The notes: a model not told the origin generated them from the letters alone. DNA of 64,000 bases from an uncultured Kocuria sp. (GCF_947500125.1 NZ_CANMRA010000025.1:1-64000), one strand, 5' to 3'; counted from the stretch's first letter, positions 24,629 through 35,949 are shown. Program-made: numbers and translations.

Positions 24629-25222
24629 ATGGGGAAGCTCATCGGGTACGCCCGAGTGTCGACGCGGCAGCAGGACGCCGACCGCCAAGTGCATGACCTG
24701 CGGAATGCGGGCGTGCGGCGCGATGACCTCTACGTCGATCATGGAGTGTCTGGAGGCCGTGCTTCGCGTCCGCAGTTCGACAAGGCCGTGGCGGCGCTCG
24801 AGGAGGGGGACACATTGGTGATCACCACGCTGGACCGGTTGGGGCGGTCGACGCAGAACATGCTGGCCTTCGCCGAGGCGTTGCGGGGCAGAGGTGCCGG
24901 GCTGCGGGTACTCAACTTGGGTGGGGGAGACGTGGATACCCACACCCCGATGGGCTCGATGGTCTTCACTGTGATGGCCGCCCTGGCGCAGATGGAGCTG
25001 GAGATCAAGCGTGAGCGGATCACCGACTCCGTGGCCAAGCGCCGGGCCGCCGGCAAGGACCTCGGTGGTCGCCGCCAGACCTTCACCGACTCCCAGATCC
25101 GCAACGCTCTCCGGCTCATCGAGTCCGGGGAGCCAGTCACCCAGGTCGCCCGAGACCTCGGGATGTCCAGGGCCACCTTCTACCGGCGGATCCGGGAACT
25201 GCCGACAGCTCTCCCCAGCTGA
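24629..25222 (+). CDS. serine resolvase (plasmid multimer or older element resolution)
   Basis: The 197-residue protein starts at ATG 24629, with AGGTAGAC upstream, and begins MGKLIGYARVSTRQQDADRQ. The catalytic Ser is at about 11; YVDHGVSGGRASRPQFD and ITTLDRLGRSTQN follow, and the C-terminal HTH is PVTQVARDLGMSRATFYRRI. It is full length for a Tn3/Tn21-type resolvase and differs from the transposon's own enzyme. No Tn3-type transposase is nearby, so it probably serves plasmid dimer resolution. The transposon has split its res region. Confidence 0.88.
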   Translation: MGKLIGYARVSTRQQDADRQVHDLRNAGVRRDDLYVDHGVSGGRASRPQFDKAVAALEEGDTLVITTLDRLGRSTQNMLAFAEALRGRGAGLRVLNLGGGDVDTHTPMGSMVFTVMAALAQMELEIKRERITDSVAKRRAAGKDLGGRRQTFTDSQIRNALRLIESGEPVTQVARDLGMSRATFYRRIRELPTALPS

Positions 25223-25470
25223 GCCAGGTCTGGGGTTCTCCTGCGCTTCGATGAGCGTCCATGAGTGCTTGAACCGGTCACGATGAGGTGTGAGGGTCAC
25301 CGGTGGGAAGTGCCCCCATGCCTGCCATCGCTGAAAGATTCTGGCGGGGAGTGAGTTGTCCGCTACCTATTGCCGATACTTCTTCAACTGGACGATCATT
25401 TGGGCCAGGAAGGCTGTCGGGCGTCTCCGCTATGTCTGTTGCGGCACCAATTGCCAGTCTTGGCCGTGGG

Positions 25471-25962
25471 TCAATGGATTTCGCGCAGCGAGCCGTCGGT
25501 GACGTCGTAGACGAATCCGCGCACGCTGTCCTGGTGCGCGATGAAGGGGTTGGCGGCGATCCGTGCCATCGACTGGCGGACGTCGTCGTCGGGATCGGCG
25601 AAGGACTCCGGTGACCACGGCGGGCGGATCCCGGTGTCGGCCTCGATCTGGGCCTTGAAGGCGTCGTCGGTGAAGGTGAGCATGCCGCAGTCGGTGTGGT
25701 GGATCAGGATGATCTCCCGGGTGCCCAGCAGCCGCTGGCTGATCACCAGGGAGCGGATCTCGTCGTCGGTGATCACCCCACCGGCGTTGCGGATGACGTG
25801 GGCGTCGCCTTCGCTCAATCCGAGCAGTCCGTAGGGGTTGAGCCGGGCGTCCATGCAGGCCACCACCGCTACCGGCAGGGCCGGGGGCATGGGCAGATCG
25901 CCCTTGGTGAAGCCGGCGGCATAGGCCTCGGCGTGGTGCAGAAGGTCATCGGTGACGCTCAT
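25471..25962 (-). CDS. beta-class carbonic anhydrase
   Basis: Starting at ATG 25962 behind AGGAAAGG, the protein has 163 residues. The zinc ligands are visible as C36 in CMDAR (with the D38/R40 pair), H89 and C92 in HTDCG. It would interconvert CO2 and bicarbonate in the cytoplasm. The short form matches the actinobacterial type with GDAHVIRNAGGVITDDEIRSL. The upstream frame to 26127 has no homology and is left out. Confidence 0.9.
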   Translation of the reverse strand: MSVTDDLLHHAEAYAAGFTKGDLPMPPALPVAVVACMDARLNPYGLLGLSEGDAHVIRNAGGVITDDEIRSLVISQRLLGTREIILIHHTDCGMLTFTDDAFKAQIEADTGIRPPWSPESFADPDDDVRQSMARIAANPFIAHQDSVRGFVYDVTDGSLREIH

Positions 25963-26095
25963 GGCAGAGGCCTTTCCTCGACGGCTGTGGCGGACTGCAT
26001 GTCGGCTGTGGTGGGCTGCATGTCGGTGATGGGCTTCGGCTCCAGTGTTCTGGGGTGCTGCGGTCGAACATCTCCGGACCCGCCTGGTCCGTTTT

Positions 26096-26965
26096 TCAGC
26101 CCAGGACCGGCCGTCGCCCGTGAACACCCTTCCCGTCGTTCGGCGTCACCCTCCGTGTCTGGGAAAGCGAGAACAGGTCGCTCTGGAGACACCTACTGAT
26201 GCAGCAGTCCAGGGCGCCGTCGAGGGTGGTTTCGACCTGGGTTTCTGTGCCGGCGAAGAAGTTGCTCATGGTGGCCTCCGCCTCGCTCACTGTCTCGCCG
26301 CTGTCGTCGCGGATCGTGAGGTCCCCGGCCGGTTCCACGTGGGCGTTGCCGGTGTTGGTGATCCCCACCTGAACCACCGAACGGCCGGCCGTGTCGATGT
26401 GGCCGGCTCGACCGAACTCGAAGGCCGGTTCGAGCGGCCCGGGGACTTGGACGGTGACGGGCAGGGCTTGGCGGACGATCTGGTTCAGGGCGACCTCCCC
26501 GGAGCCTTCCACGGGCTCGGCGCTCTCCAGCACCAGGCTGGTGATGTACTGGCCCGGCTGTGTCTCCTGCGGCACGCTCACGGTCATGGTGCGCTCATTG
26601 GCCTGGCCTGCCGGCAATGACAGTTCCTGCGCGGGATAGTCCAGCCAGGTGGTCGTGCCCGTGGGCTTGGTGCCGCTCTCCTTCGCCGCGAAGCCGCCGT
26701 TGATGATGGTGTAGGCATCGGCCGGGTAGGTGCTCACGTCCATGGCGGCATCACCGTTGGTGCCCAGCGCCACCGTCAGGTCGCGGCCTTCGCCCGGTTC
26801 CATGGTGAGGTCGAAGTAGGACCCGGGGTGGTCCACGGGACGGAGGCTGAGGTTGACCGGCTGCTCGGCCTCTGCGGTGGTGGCGGTGGCACCGGTCGTG
26901 GGGGCCAGGATCAGGCCGAGGGCCGCCAGCAGGGGGATGAGACTGCGGCGCAGGGGGGCGGGCAT
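26096..26965 (-). CDS. secreted DUF916-like surface protein, C-terminally truncated
   Basis: Beginning at ATG 26965 there is a clear signal peptide (MPAPLRRSLIPLLAALGLILAPTTG), then a beta-sandwich resembling DUF916/WxL-associated domains (SYFDLTMEPGEGRDLTVALGTNG; PGQYITSLVLES; VGITNTGNAHVEPAGDLTIRD). The homology stops at about TETQVETTLDGA. The last 40 residues are basic, Cys-containing and unlike the family, which normally ends with a membrane anchor. A deletion or frameshift seems to have replaced the C-terminus, so the product is probably not anchored. Confidence 0.65.
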   Translation of the reverse strand: MPAPLRRSLIPLLAALGLILAPTTGATATTAEAEQPVNLSLRPVDHPGSYFDLTMEPGEGRDLTVALGTNGDAAMDVSTYPADAYTIINGGFAAKESGTKPTGTTTWLDYPAQELSLPAGQANERTMTVSVPQETQPGQYITSLVLESAEPVEGSGEVALNQIVRQALPVTVQVPGPLEPAFEFGRAGHIDTAGRSVVQVGITNTGNAHVEPAGDLTIRDDSGETVSEAEATMSNFFAGTETQVETTLDGALDCCISRCLQSDLFSLSQTRRVTPNDGKGVHGRRPVLG

Positions 26966-27106
26966 CGATGGACATCCATCGGGGGGACTCGACGGCACGG
27001 GTGCCGGAGCGTGGGGCAGTGCGTGAGCACGCCGTGTCCGCCTCCGCCCGGAGACGATCGGTGGGTTCGGGGGTTCGTCTCCGGGGGTAGGTGGCGTGGT
27101 GTTCTT

Positions 27107-28778
27107 CTAGCGCTTGTTCGTGGACATGTCTTCGTAGCGGTCACCGGCGGGGTCCTGGGCCTCGGCGTCGTCGGGGTCGTCGGCAGTGATGAGGATGTTG
27201 CCTTCGGAGATCGCCTCCGCGTTGACGTCGTGCTCGATGGTCGTGGCCAGCGGCTTTTCTTTCACGAAGCACAGCAGTACGGCTGCGGCCAGTGCCAGTG
27301 GTGTGATCCAGATGAACACCGGGGTCAGGGCGTCGTTGTAGGAGGAGATGATCGGGTTCCTGAGGGCCTCGGGCAGGGAAGCGACCACGGCCGGGGTCAG
27401 TGAGTTGGCTCCGCCCGAGGCGTTTTCCAGGGCGGCTGCCGGCAGGCGTTCGGTGAGCAGGTCGGTCAGGCGGGCGGCGAAGACGCTGCCCACGACGGCC
27501 GAGCCCAGAGTGGCCCCGATCTGACGGAAGAAGTTGTTCGAGGCGGTGGCGGTGCCGACCTGTCGCAGGGGGAAGGTGTTCTGGACGATCAGGACGAGGA
27601 TCTGCATGGACAGCCCCAGTCCCAGGCCCATGACCGCGATGTAGGTGCAGACCTGCCACAGCGAGACCTGCGGGGTGAGGGTGGAGAGCAGCCCCAGGCC
27701 GGCGGCGACGATGATGCTGCCGGTGACCGGCATCCACTTGTACCGGCCGGTGCGGCTGACCAGTTGCCCGGAGATGACCGAGGCGATGAGCAGAGAACCC
27801 ATCATGGGGATCATCAGCAGCCCGGACTCGGTGGCGTCGACACCGAAGGCCATCTGCAGGTAGGTGGGCAGGTAGCCGATCGCCCCGAACATCGCGACCC
27901 CGATGAACAACCCGGCCACAGTGGTGAGCACAAAGTTCGGCTCGGCGAACAGGCGCATCGGGATGATCGGCTCGGCGGTGCGGCGTTCCTGCGCCACGAA
28001 CGCGGCCCCGGCCACGACGGTCCCGGCGATCAGCGCGAGGATCACCGGGTCGGTCCAGGCGTATTTGCCGCCGCCCCAGGTGGCGAACAGGACCAGGCAG
28101 GTGGTGGCCACAGCCAGCAGGATCATGCCGGGCACGTCCACGCGCGGGCGGCCGGGGTGGCGGGGCAGTTTCAGGAAGAAGAACGCCCCGGCCAGGGCCA
28201 GCAGCCCCAGGGGGATGTTGATCCAGAACACCCACCGCCAGCCGGGTCCCTCGGTGAACCAGCCGCCCAGCAGCGGCCCGGCCACGGAAGCGACGGCGAA
28301 CACCCCGCCCATCACACCCATGTACTTCCCGCGCTCCCGCGCCGGGACGACGTCGGCGATGGCCGCCTGGGAGAGAATCATCAGCCCGCCACCGCCCAGG
28401 CCCTGGACCACGCGGGCGGCGATGAGGACTTCGATGGTGCCGGCCAGGGCCCCGATCACGGAGCCGATCATGAACAGCACGATGGCGGCCATCAGCAGGG
28501 CCTTGCGGCCCATCAGGTCCCCGAGCTTGCCGTAGACCGGCATCATGATGGTTGAGGCCAGGATGAAGGCGGTGATCACCCAGAGCATCTCGTTGACGCC
28601 GTTGAGCTCACCCACGATCGTGGGCAGGGCCGTGCTGAGCACGGTCTGGTTCAGGGCGGCCAGCAGCATGGAGAGCATCAGCCCGATGAACAGCAGCACG
28701 ATGTGCTGCTTCCCCTCGGCCGGTTCCGGGCGGTGGGCGTCGGTGGGTTCTGCCCGGTGGGCAGGGGCGGGGGTCATG
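27107..28778 (-). CDS. MFS multidrug exporter, DHA2 (EmrB/QacA) family
   Basis: From ATG 28778 the protein has 557 residues and about 14 membrane helices. DHA2 motifs are present: LNQTVLSTALPTIVGEL in helix 1, GKLGDLMGRKALL (motif A) and RVVQGLGGGGLM (motif B). It would export toxic organic compounds in exchange for protons. Its start overlaps the stop of the upstream TetR gene (ATGA), so the pair is one operon. Oddly, the last 15 residues ([13 protein letters not shown]) match the end of the aldo/keto reductase encoded at 29837-30814. Confidence 0.9.
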
Positions 28779-29409
28779 AGAGCTTCCTCTGGACATGGTG
28801 GAAAAGGGTGAGGGCCGAAGTCAGGTTCTCGGGTGTTACACCGGAGTCGGTGTCGTAGGCCGGGGAGGCCAGGGCGAAGCGGATCGGGACGCCGGCGATC
28901 ATGACGAGCATCCGGGCCAGTTCCTGCGCGTCGCATCCTGGGACCTGGGCGGAGCACTGCGGGTCCGCAGCCAGGAGGCCGGCCAGGGCCTGGCGCACGA
29001 GCTCTTCGGCCTCGAGCATGTATTCCTTGTGCCGCTGACCCAGATGGGGGTACCTCCGCAGCAGGGCCCGGCGCCGCACGGGGTCACCGGTGGCATCAGC
29101 GCTGCGAGCCACCGCGAGCAGCAACCGTGAGGTCTGGCCCAGCAGGTCGCCCTCGGCGGTGAAGCCTTTCAGCAGAGTCGGGTCCAGGGCCGGGGCGCGC
29201 AGGCCCAGCACCGCGTCCTCCTTGGTGCGGAAGTAGTTGAAGAACGTCCGTGGGGACACCCCGGCGCTCTGGGTGATGGCGTCCACGGTGGTGCCCTCGA
29301 TCCCGTGGTCCAGGACCAGCGCGGCGGCCGCCTCGTGGATGGCTGCCCAGGTGTCGGCTCTTCTCCGCTGGCGTAGCGAGGAACTGGATGTCGTACTCAC
29401 ACCCCCCAT
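28774..29409 (-). CDS. TetR-family repressor of the MFS exporter
   Basis: About 211 residues from ATG 29409 (ATG 29412 also possible). The N-terminal HTH reads TWAAIHEAAAALVLDHGIEGTTVDAITQSAGVSPRTFFNYFRTKEDAVLG, a textbook TetR domain. The ligand domain ends in the exporter start codon. It is expected to repress itself and the exporter from the TGCA-N4-TGCA sites just upstream until an exported ligand binds. Confidence 0.9.
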   Translation of the reverse strand: MGGVSTTSSSSLRQRRRADTWAAIHEAAAALVLDHGIEGTTVDAITQSAGVSPRTFFNYFRTKEDAVLGLRAPALDPTLLKGFTAEGDLLGQTSRLLLAVARSADATGDPVRRRALLRRYPHLGQRHKEYMLEAEELVRQALAGLLAADPQCSAQVPGCDAQELARMLVMIAGVPIRFALASPAYDTDSGVTPENLTSALTLFHHVQRKLS

Positions 29410-29412
29410 CAT

Positions 29413-29441
29413 TGCACAACTGCAGAACATGCATTGATGCA
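29413..29441. promoter_or_regulatory. double operator upstream of tetR-MFS
   Basis: TGCACAACTGCA (29413-29424) and TGCATTGATGCA (29430-29441) are both TGCA-N4-TGCA, 17 bases apart, immediately before the start codon. This spacing fits two repressor dimers. Confidence 0.55.
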
Positions 29442-29629
29442 TCGCAGGGGAAGGGGGGGCGTCGAGACCGCGAGGTGAGTGGCTCGGATCCGCCTTCCGG
29501 GAGAGACTCAGAGGCGTGCCACCGTTTCCGGTGGTGCCGGGAGCGGGGGCGTACCCTGTCTGCTGTCAGTAGGCTGAGCCGTTCTCGGGTGGAAGAGGCG
29601 GGGAGGAGAAGATCCTCAGGGAGCCATGG

Positions 29630-29722
29630 GTGCAGATCCGGGACTTCCGGAGGGCCTTCGGGGACACCACCGTGATTGAGGAGGTGTCCTTCGGCGCGGT
29701 CGCGGGGCAGACCGTCGGGTCA
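29630..29722 (+). pseudogene. N-terminal scrap of an ABC-transporter ATPase
   Basis: [21 protein letters not shown]... for about 30 codons matches the first strand region of ABC ATPases (R-x-F-G-D-x-x-V-I-x-x-V-S-F). Homology stops before Walker A. The frame runs on into the aldo/keto reductase gene, but that gene has its own start. Confidence 0.5.
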
Positions 29723-29836
29723 GAGTCAACGGCAGTCGGGGTGGTCCCCATTGCCTCCACGGGCGGGTCCACAGACCCGGGCCCTGCCGGGCTCGGGGTC
29801 CCCGAGCAGAACGGAACAGGAATGGACGGATACACC

Positions 29837-30814
<978 letters not shown>

Positions 30815-31180
30815 AAATCCGCACGGCTGCACCCGGAGACGCTTCCCGCCGAGTCCCCGGATCGTCTCCGGGTGCAGCCGACGTGTCCATGCCTGGTCGC
30901 ATGCTCTAGGGCCGGGTTGGGCCTGCAACACCGCATTACCGGTGGGCGGCGGCCTCCTACGGATCGAGAGCGGCGCGTATATGGCCCACGGTGGGTGGGG
31001 CGGGTGTGGCGATTCCTGGTCCGGCAGGGTCTGGGAAGAGCTCGATCGAGTCAGCCAGCGGCGGGGCAGATCACCCCGGTGAGCCGCTCGGGCTCTTCCT
31101 GCAGCTGCGGGGCCGCCACGTCATCGGACGTCGTTGCGGAGCGCTCGAGCCTCTTCAGGATGCCGCGCAGCGTGTGTGGA
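30815..31180. other. gap without a supported gene
   Basis: Downstream of the aldo/keto reductase. Short frames only; no motif seen. It merges into the decayed transposase. Confidence 0.4.
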
Positions 31181-32230
31181 TCACGGAGGTGGATCTCCAC
31201 GTCGTCCTCCTTCGAAGGGCACGAACTGACGCTCAGGAGCCCCCACCGCTGCGCGATCGCCGGATACCGCGGGCCTACTCGGCCTCGACCTGAAGGGAAC
31301 CGGTCTGCCGCCGCGGCCTCGGACGAGGCGGTGTCGACGGGTTTGAGCGCCGTGACGATCCCGTCGCGGTGCCGGCGGCTGGCGTAGCGGAAGGAGTTGC
31401 GGATCAGGTGCACGACGCACTGCTGCGCCACCGTCGGTTGCCCGGTGATCGTGATGGCCTCCGGCAGGCCCTTGCGCCCGTCGCCGGCTTCCGGTGAGCG
31501 TGTCCTGGACACCACGGGTCTTCAGCTGAAGAGGAGACCTGCAGCCAGAACCGGGCGCCCTCGCCCGCCGTCGCCGGCCCAGTTCCCGAGGCTGTCGCGT
31601 TCCCCGTGGGTGGTCACGCCCAGGACGACGTAGAAGGGCGTGGTGCGCATCTGCCTGTCGCGGATCAACACCAGCGATCACGTCGACGAAGAGCACCGGA
31701 TAGAGCGGGTCCAGCGGAGGAGAGGACCATTCGGCCAGTTCGCCGGCGACTTTCCGAAGTGATCCGGTTCAGGGTGTCCTGAGAGAGCTTCGCCCGGCAG
31801 ATCTCCTCGAAGTGCGCGGCGATCTCCCCGTGATCAATCCGCTGGCCGAGAACGTGGAGCACGATCTGGTCGATCCCGTCCAGGCGCCGCTTGCGCTGGG
31901 GCGCGATCACCGGTGTGAGTGTCCCGTCCGGTCCGAAGGGAACCTCGATCTCGACCGGGCCGATCTCGCTCAGCACGGTCATCACCCGGGTCTCGTTGCG
32001 CATGTTCGCCGCGATCGGTGTCTGCCCGTGGTCATGACCGGGGTGCTCGGGCAGTTCGGCTTCCCGGGCGGCCTCCAGCACGTTTTTCGTGAGCTGGTTC
32101 AGCAGCCCCGCCGGGCTCGATCAGGCTCACGCCCCGCTCCTTCGCGTGGGCGAGAGGCCGTTCGACGAGGTCCTTCTGATTGATGATCTTTCCGGTCACG
32201 GGATCGATGCGTGCCCGTCGTCTCGGTCGT
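31181..32230 (-). pseudogene. decayed IS256-family transposase
   Basis: Read on the minus strand, 32081 to about 31740 gives ANMRNETRVMTVLSEIGPVEIEVPFGPDGTL, then LDGIDQIVLHVLGQR and CRAKLSQDTLNRIT. These are the N-terminal half of mutator-type (IS256) transposases. A second piece, in another frame near 31380-31430, gives CVVHLIRNSFRYASRRHRDGI from the catalytic core, then RYPAIAQRW. At least two frameshifts separate the pieces and the C-terminal third is missing. Confidence 0.75.
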
Positions 32231-32490
32231 GGACTCTGACACGGCCGTCTTCTTTCGGATCAGGCCGGACCCTCACACACCGTTTTCTTGCAGTGTCTCG
32301 CCGCCGGCATGTCCTTCCGAACTTCAGCAACCCGCGTCGCGGCTGGTTCCACCCGATCTCGGTCCTTGACGGTGAGCCTCAATACGGTCCTGCCCAGGAC
32401 CGCCTTATCCCGCGGTCCGGCCGGGTTGGTCGGCGTTGCCCGCCCTCGGCCGTCCCGGAGAGACTGTGCTTACAGCATGGAAGGAGGTGC

Positions 32491-33675
32491 ATGGTGTCTG
32501 ATGTGGATCGCGATCTGCCGTGGACGGGGTTGCCGCCCGCCCTCGCTCCGCTGCTGAGCGTGCATCTGCCAGTGATCACCGAGCAGCTGCTGGCGGGGGT
32601 GCATCACGATGTCCCGGTCTACGCCGCTTTCATGGATGGCGCGCTGGGCCAGGAGATCCGGCACGGGGTCCAGGACGCCCTGGCCAGGTTCCTGGATCTG
32701 GCCGGCACCGACCAGCCGGCCCTGCTCGAGGTGGACCAGGTCGTCTACGAGGGGCTGGGCCGGGCCGAGGTGCATCAGGGCCGGCCCATGGACGCCTTGT
32801 TCACCGCCTACCGCTCCGGGGGGCGCACGACCCTGCGGGCGATGTCGAAGGTGGCCATGGAAGCCGGGTTCGAGGCCTCGGTGCTGATCGTGTTGGCGGA
32901 GTCGGTGTTCGCCTACATCGAGGAGCTCTCCGCGGCCAGCGCCCAGGGCTACGCTGCCGAGCAGTCCGAGCGTGCCGGGGAACGCGACCGGTTGCTGGAC
33001 ATGGTGGCGGAGATGCTCATCCGCGGTCACGCCGAGGAGGAGTCCGTGCGTGCCGCGGTGCTCGCGGCAGGTTGGGTCCTGCCCGAACGGGTCGTGGTGG
33101 TGCTCCTGCCCGCCGAGCGGCGCTCGGGGCTGCGGTCCCGGCTGGGACCGGGGGCGCTGCTCACCTCCCGCCCCGGGGACGTCGTGGCGGTCCTCCCCGA
33201 ACCGCCCACGCCTGCGGCCCGGCGGGAGCTGGGGCGGTCCCTGACCGGGCGGACCGCGGTGGTGGGCCCGGGACGACCCTGGCGGGCGGCCCCGGACTCC
33301 CTGCGCCTGGCCGTGGCCGCCCGGGACCTGCTGGAGCACGATGGTGAGGAACCACTGTGGGTCTGCCAGCACCTCACCCGGCTGCTGCTGCACAGCGACC
33401 GCGCCCTGGTCGAAGACCTCGCCACCCAGCGGCTGGCCCCGCTGGAGCATCTCCGCCCGGCCCAACAGCAACGACTGGTCTCCACCTTGCTGTCCTGGCT
33501 CAAACACCATGGGCAACGCGCGGCGATGGCCGCCGAGCTGGAGATCCACGAGCAGACGGTCGGCTACCGGGTCAATCAGCTGCGCGAGGTCTTTGGGGAG
33601 GCGCTCCACGACCCGCAGGCCCGCTTCGAGCTCGAGCTCCTCCTGCGCGCCCGCGCCGACCAGGACCGCGCGTGA
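32491..33675 (+). CDS. PucR/CdaR-type transcriptional regulator
   Basis: ATG 32491 follows AAGGAGG by three to four bases (GTG 32494 is an equal alternative). The 394-residue protein has a helical N-terminal sensor region (about 20-160) and a central degenerate GGDEF-like part. The C-terminal PucR HTH reads LVSTLLSWLKHHGQRAAMAAELEIHEQTVGYRVNQLREVFG. Such regulators activate degradation or stress genes in response to small molecules. No target gene is adjacent apart from IS fragments, so its regulon is unknown. The open frame extends upstream to 32089 through the IS256 remnant without homology. Confidence 0.85.
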   Translation: MVSDVDRDLPWTGLPPALAPLLSVHLPVITEQLLAGVHHDVPVYAAFMDGALGQEIRHGVQDALARFLDLAGTDQPALLEVDQVVYEGLGRAEVHQGRPMDALFTAYRSGGRTTLRAMSKVAMEAGFEASVLIVLAESVFAYIEELSAASAQGYAAEQSERAGERDRLLDMVAEMLIRGHAEEESVRAAVLAAGWVLPERVVVVLLPAERRSGLRSRLGPGALLTSRPGDVVAVLPEPPTPAARRELGRSLTGRTAVVGPGRPWRAAPDSLRLAVAARDLLEHDGEEPLWVCQHLTRLLLHSDRALVEDLATQRLAPLEHLRPAQQQRLVSTLLSWLKHHGQRAAMAAELEIHEQTVGYRVNQLREVFGEALHDPQARFELELLLRARADQDRA

Positions 33676-33772
33676 GCGAGGACCGTTGAAGCCCCGCCCC
33701 TGGGCGGTGATCGGCCGCCGGCGGCGCCGAAGGACCAGGACAGCGACCCGGGATCCGGGGCCGGTCCAGTTT

Positions 33773-34087
33773 TCAGTGGAACCACTGCAGCAGCCCTGGC
33801 ACCACGCCAAGCAGTGAACCACTACCGGGCGTTCGGCCATGCCCGCTCAACGCGGCTGTAGTGCTCAGAACCAGCGCACACCCAACCCCGGGAACGCCCA
33901 GTGACTCGCGCGGCAGCTGATTCCAGCAGATCCCGGTCTTGAGCACGAACACGACCCCTGTCAGAACCGCGGGGTCATCTGCGCGCCGGCGCCCTGGGTG
34001 GCGGTACCGCCGAGGTGGGCATGCTGGTAGCAACGGCTCGGCTCGCTCCCACAGCGAATCCGGCACGGGATTCCCCATCATGCTCAC
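33773..34087 (-). pseudogene. N-terminal fragment of an IS5-type transposase
   Basis: It reads LWERAEPLLPACPPRRYRHPGRRRADDPAVLTGVVFVLKTGICWNQLP in overall pattern, the conserved start of IS5-group transposases. It then loses homology by frameshift and ends after about 104 codons. No catalytic DDE residues remain. Confidence 0.75.
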
Positions 34088-34150
34088 GAGGGTCGCCGAG
34101 CACCCCGGGCGCCATCAAGATCTACGGCCAACTCCTGCTGAAATGACCTC

Positions 34151-34711
34151 TTACGCCCCGCGTAGCGGTTTCAGGGCCTGCGCCCAGGCCACCACCTGAT
34201 CGAAGAGTGCCTGCAGGGCGCCGGTAGCGCCCTCGGTGGGCTGGAAGGAGAAGTCCTCTCCGAACTCCGAGCCGAAGGGCAGGAACACCTGGGCGCGGAC
34301 GTCGGCCATCTGCACCTCGGCGGCGATCAGCCGCCAGGCCTCCACGGCGCGGGTGCCCCCGGCGCTGCCGTAGCTGACGAAGCCGATGGCCTTGTTGTTC
34401 CACTCCGCGTAGAGGTAGTCCACGGCGTTCTTCAGCGCCGCGGGCACGGAGTGGTTGTACTCGGGGGTGACGAAGACGAAGCCGTCGTAGGAGGCGATCT
34501 TCGCCGACCATGCCTTCGTGTGCTCGTTTTTGTACTGGCCCAGGGACGGGGGGAGGGGTTCGTCGAGCAGGGGCAGGTGCTGGTCGGCGATGTCCACGAG
34601 CTCGAACCGGGCGTCGGTGCGCGCCGAGGCGTGCTCGTGCACCCAGTCCGCCACGTCCGCGGCGTTGCGGTTCGGGCGGGTGCTGCCGACGACGATCGCG
34701 ATGCGCACCAT
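34151..34711 (-). CDS. NAD(P)H-dependent FMN reductase
   Basis: The 186-residue flavodoxin-fold protein starts at ATG 34711 with AGGAGA upstream. The FMN phosphate loop GSTRPNRNAADVADW and the second FMN motif TPEYNHSVPAALKNAVDYLY are both present, as in ArsH/azoreductase/chromate-reductase relatives. It would reduce FMN, quinones or other acceptors with NAD(P)H. It stands alone among cargo genes for redox stress and efflux. Confidence 0.9.
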   Translation of the reverse strand: MVRIAIVVGSTRPNRNAADVADWVHEHASARTDARFELVDIADQHLPLLDEPLPPSLGQYKNEHTKAWSAKIASYDGFVFVTPEYNHSVPAALKNAVDYLYAEWNNKAIGFVSYGSAGGTRAVEAWRLIAAEVQMADVRAQVFLPFGSEFGEDFSFQPTEGATGALQALFDQVVAWAQALKPLRGA

Positions 34712-35179
34712 AAGAATCTCCTGGGGTCTTGAGGGTTGGTACCACTGCGGCGTCGGTCCCGGGAACCCGCGGAACGACACCCTCCCGTTGAGGCTACCGA
34801 TTCCCAGCCGGAAGAGAACCCCTCCCGGCTCTGCGCCGCCGAGGTCTTCACCGATGCGCCATGAGTTCGGGGGCCCGCCATGCTGGTCCAGTAGCCACAG
34901 GATTCCCGTGTTGTGGTGGGATTCTACGGCGGAGGCGGAATCCTGGTCAGCAGAAGCTTGCAGGCGGAGGCCACCTCGTCGGCGCCCCTGGAGGACAATC
35001 CGCGGCGACCGCGGACGCCGTCCCGCGTGGGCCGATGGCCTCGACGATTCACCGACTCCGATCGAGGCCGCCCGCCTGGCGCTCCATGGGGCTCTGGCTG
35101 GCGATACCTGAGCCCCCGGTGCAGAGGACTCCGGGCATCTGAGCAGCGGGCTTCAGAACCTGACAGCAACGTTGCCTTT
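34712..35179. other. gap without a supported gene
   Basis: The first part holds the FMN reductase promoter region. No motif, repeat or convincing frame was found in the remainder. Confidence 0.4.
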
Positions 35180-35614
35180 TTACACCTGGGCCCGATGACC
35201 CCGGCGTGTGCGTCGTTCGAGTGCATAGCCGAGGCCGGTCAGCCCCAGCATTCCCGCGCTGGCGAACCGCTCGTCGATCCACACTCCTCGAACCCGGGGC
35301 ACCAGGTGGGGAAATTCCGCTTGGAGGCCCTGGGTGCCGGGAAAGGCGAAGGCCGCGCTCATGGAGGTCCAGAAGACCGCCGGCAACAGGGCGCCCATGG
35401 TGGTGTCCCGGTCCGGGTCCGGCCCCTTGCGGTTCAACGCATACAGTCCCCCAGCCCCCAGCAGCGCGGCCACGGCGATGGTCATCGCATCGTGGAACCG
35501 GGCATGCGCAGGCCAGTTCGGATTGAACAGGTGCGTGCGGTTCCAGTCCGCGGCGAATCCTCCCACCGTGGTGGCCCCAGCAACGACATTCAGGATTGTG
35601 CGCCCTGCTGACAT
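35180..35614 (-). CDS. small polytopic membrane protein (DUF6640-like)
   Basis: The 144-residue protein starts at ATG 35614 and has about four hydrophobic stretches: TILNVVAGATTVGGF, MTIAVAALLGAGGLYAL, TMGALLPAVFWTSMSAAFAF and AGMLGLTGLGYAL. FNPNWPAHARFHDAM between helices 1 and 2 is typical of a small actinobacterial membrane family of unknown role. It has no operon partner. Confidence 0.65.
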   Translation of the reverse strand: MSAGRTILNVVAGATTVGGFAADWNRTHLFNPNWPAHARFHDAMTIAVAALLGAGGLYALNRKGPDPDRDTTMGALLPAVFWTSMSAAFAFPGTQGLQAEFPHLVPRVRGVWIDERFASAGMLGLTGLGYALERRTRRGHRAQV

Positions 35615-35949
35615 GGCGACACTCTATCGGACCCGTGTCATCTTCCCCGCGTCGCGGGAGGATCCTCAGGCACCGAGGCACCAAGGACTCGCGCCGCGGC
35701 AGAGCCGGCCCCGCCCGCCGGTGAGTCGTGGTCGCCGCTGCGGTACCGCTGCGAAGAACTGAGGGAAAACCAGCCCAGTGGAGTGAGGGGGCGTGGGGGT
35801 GCCACGAGCAGCGGAGCCGGCCGGATCCGCTCCCTCGGCCTGGAGCGCACCGAGGGCCGGGGCTGCCTGATCCGATGTCACCTCTCGCGCTACCGGCTTG
35901 CCCTCGGTGGACTGCAGCTTGGGAGTACGGGGCGAGGCGAAGACCGGTC

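Noticed and set aside
29630-29836. Extended N-terminus of the aldo/keto reductase
   Set aside because: The upstream part resembles an ABC ATPase start followed by non-homologous sequence; the reductase fold begins at ATG 29837.
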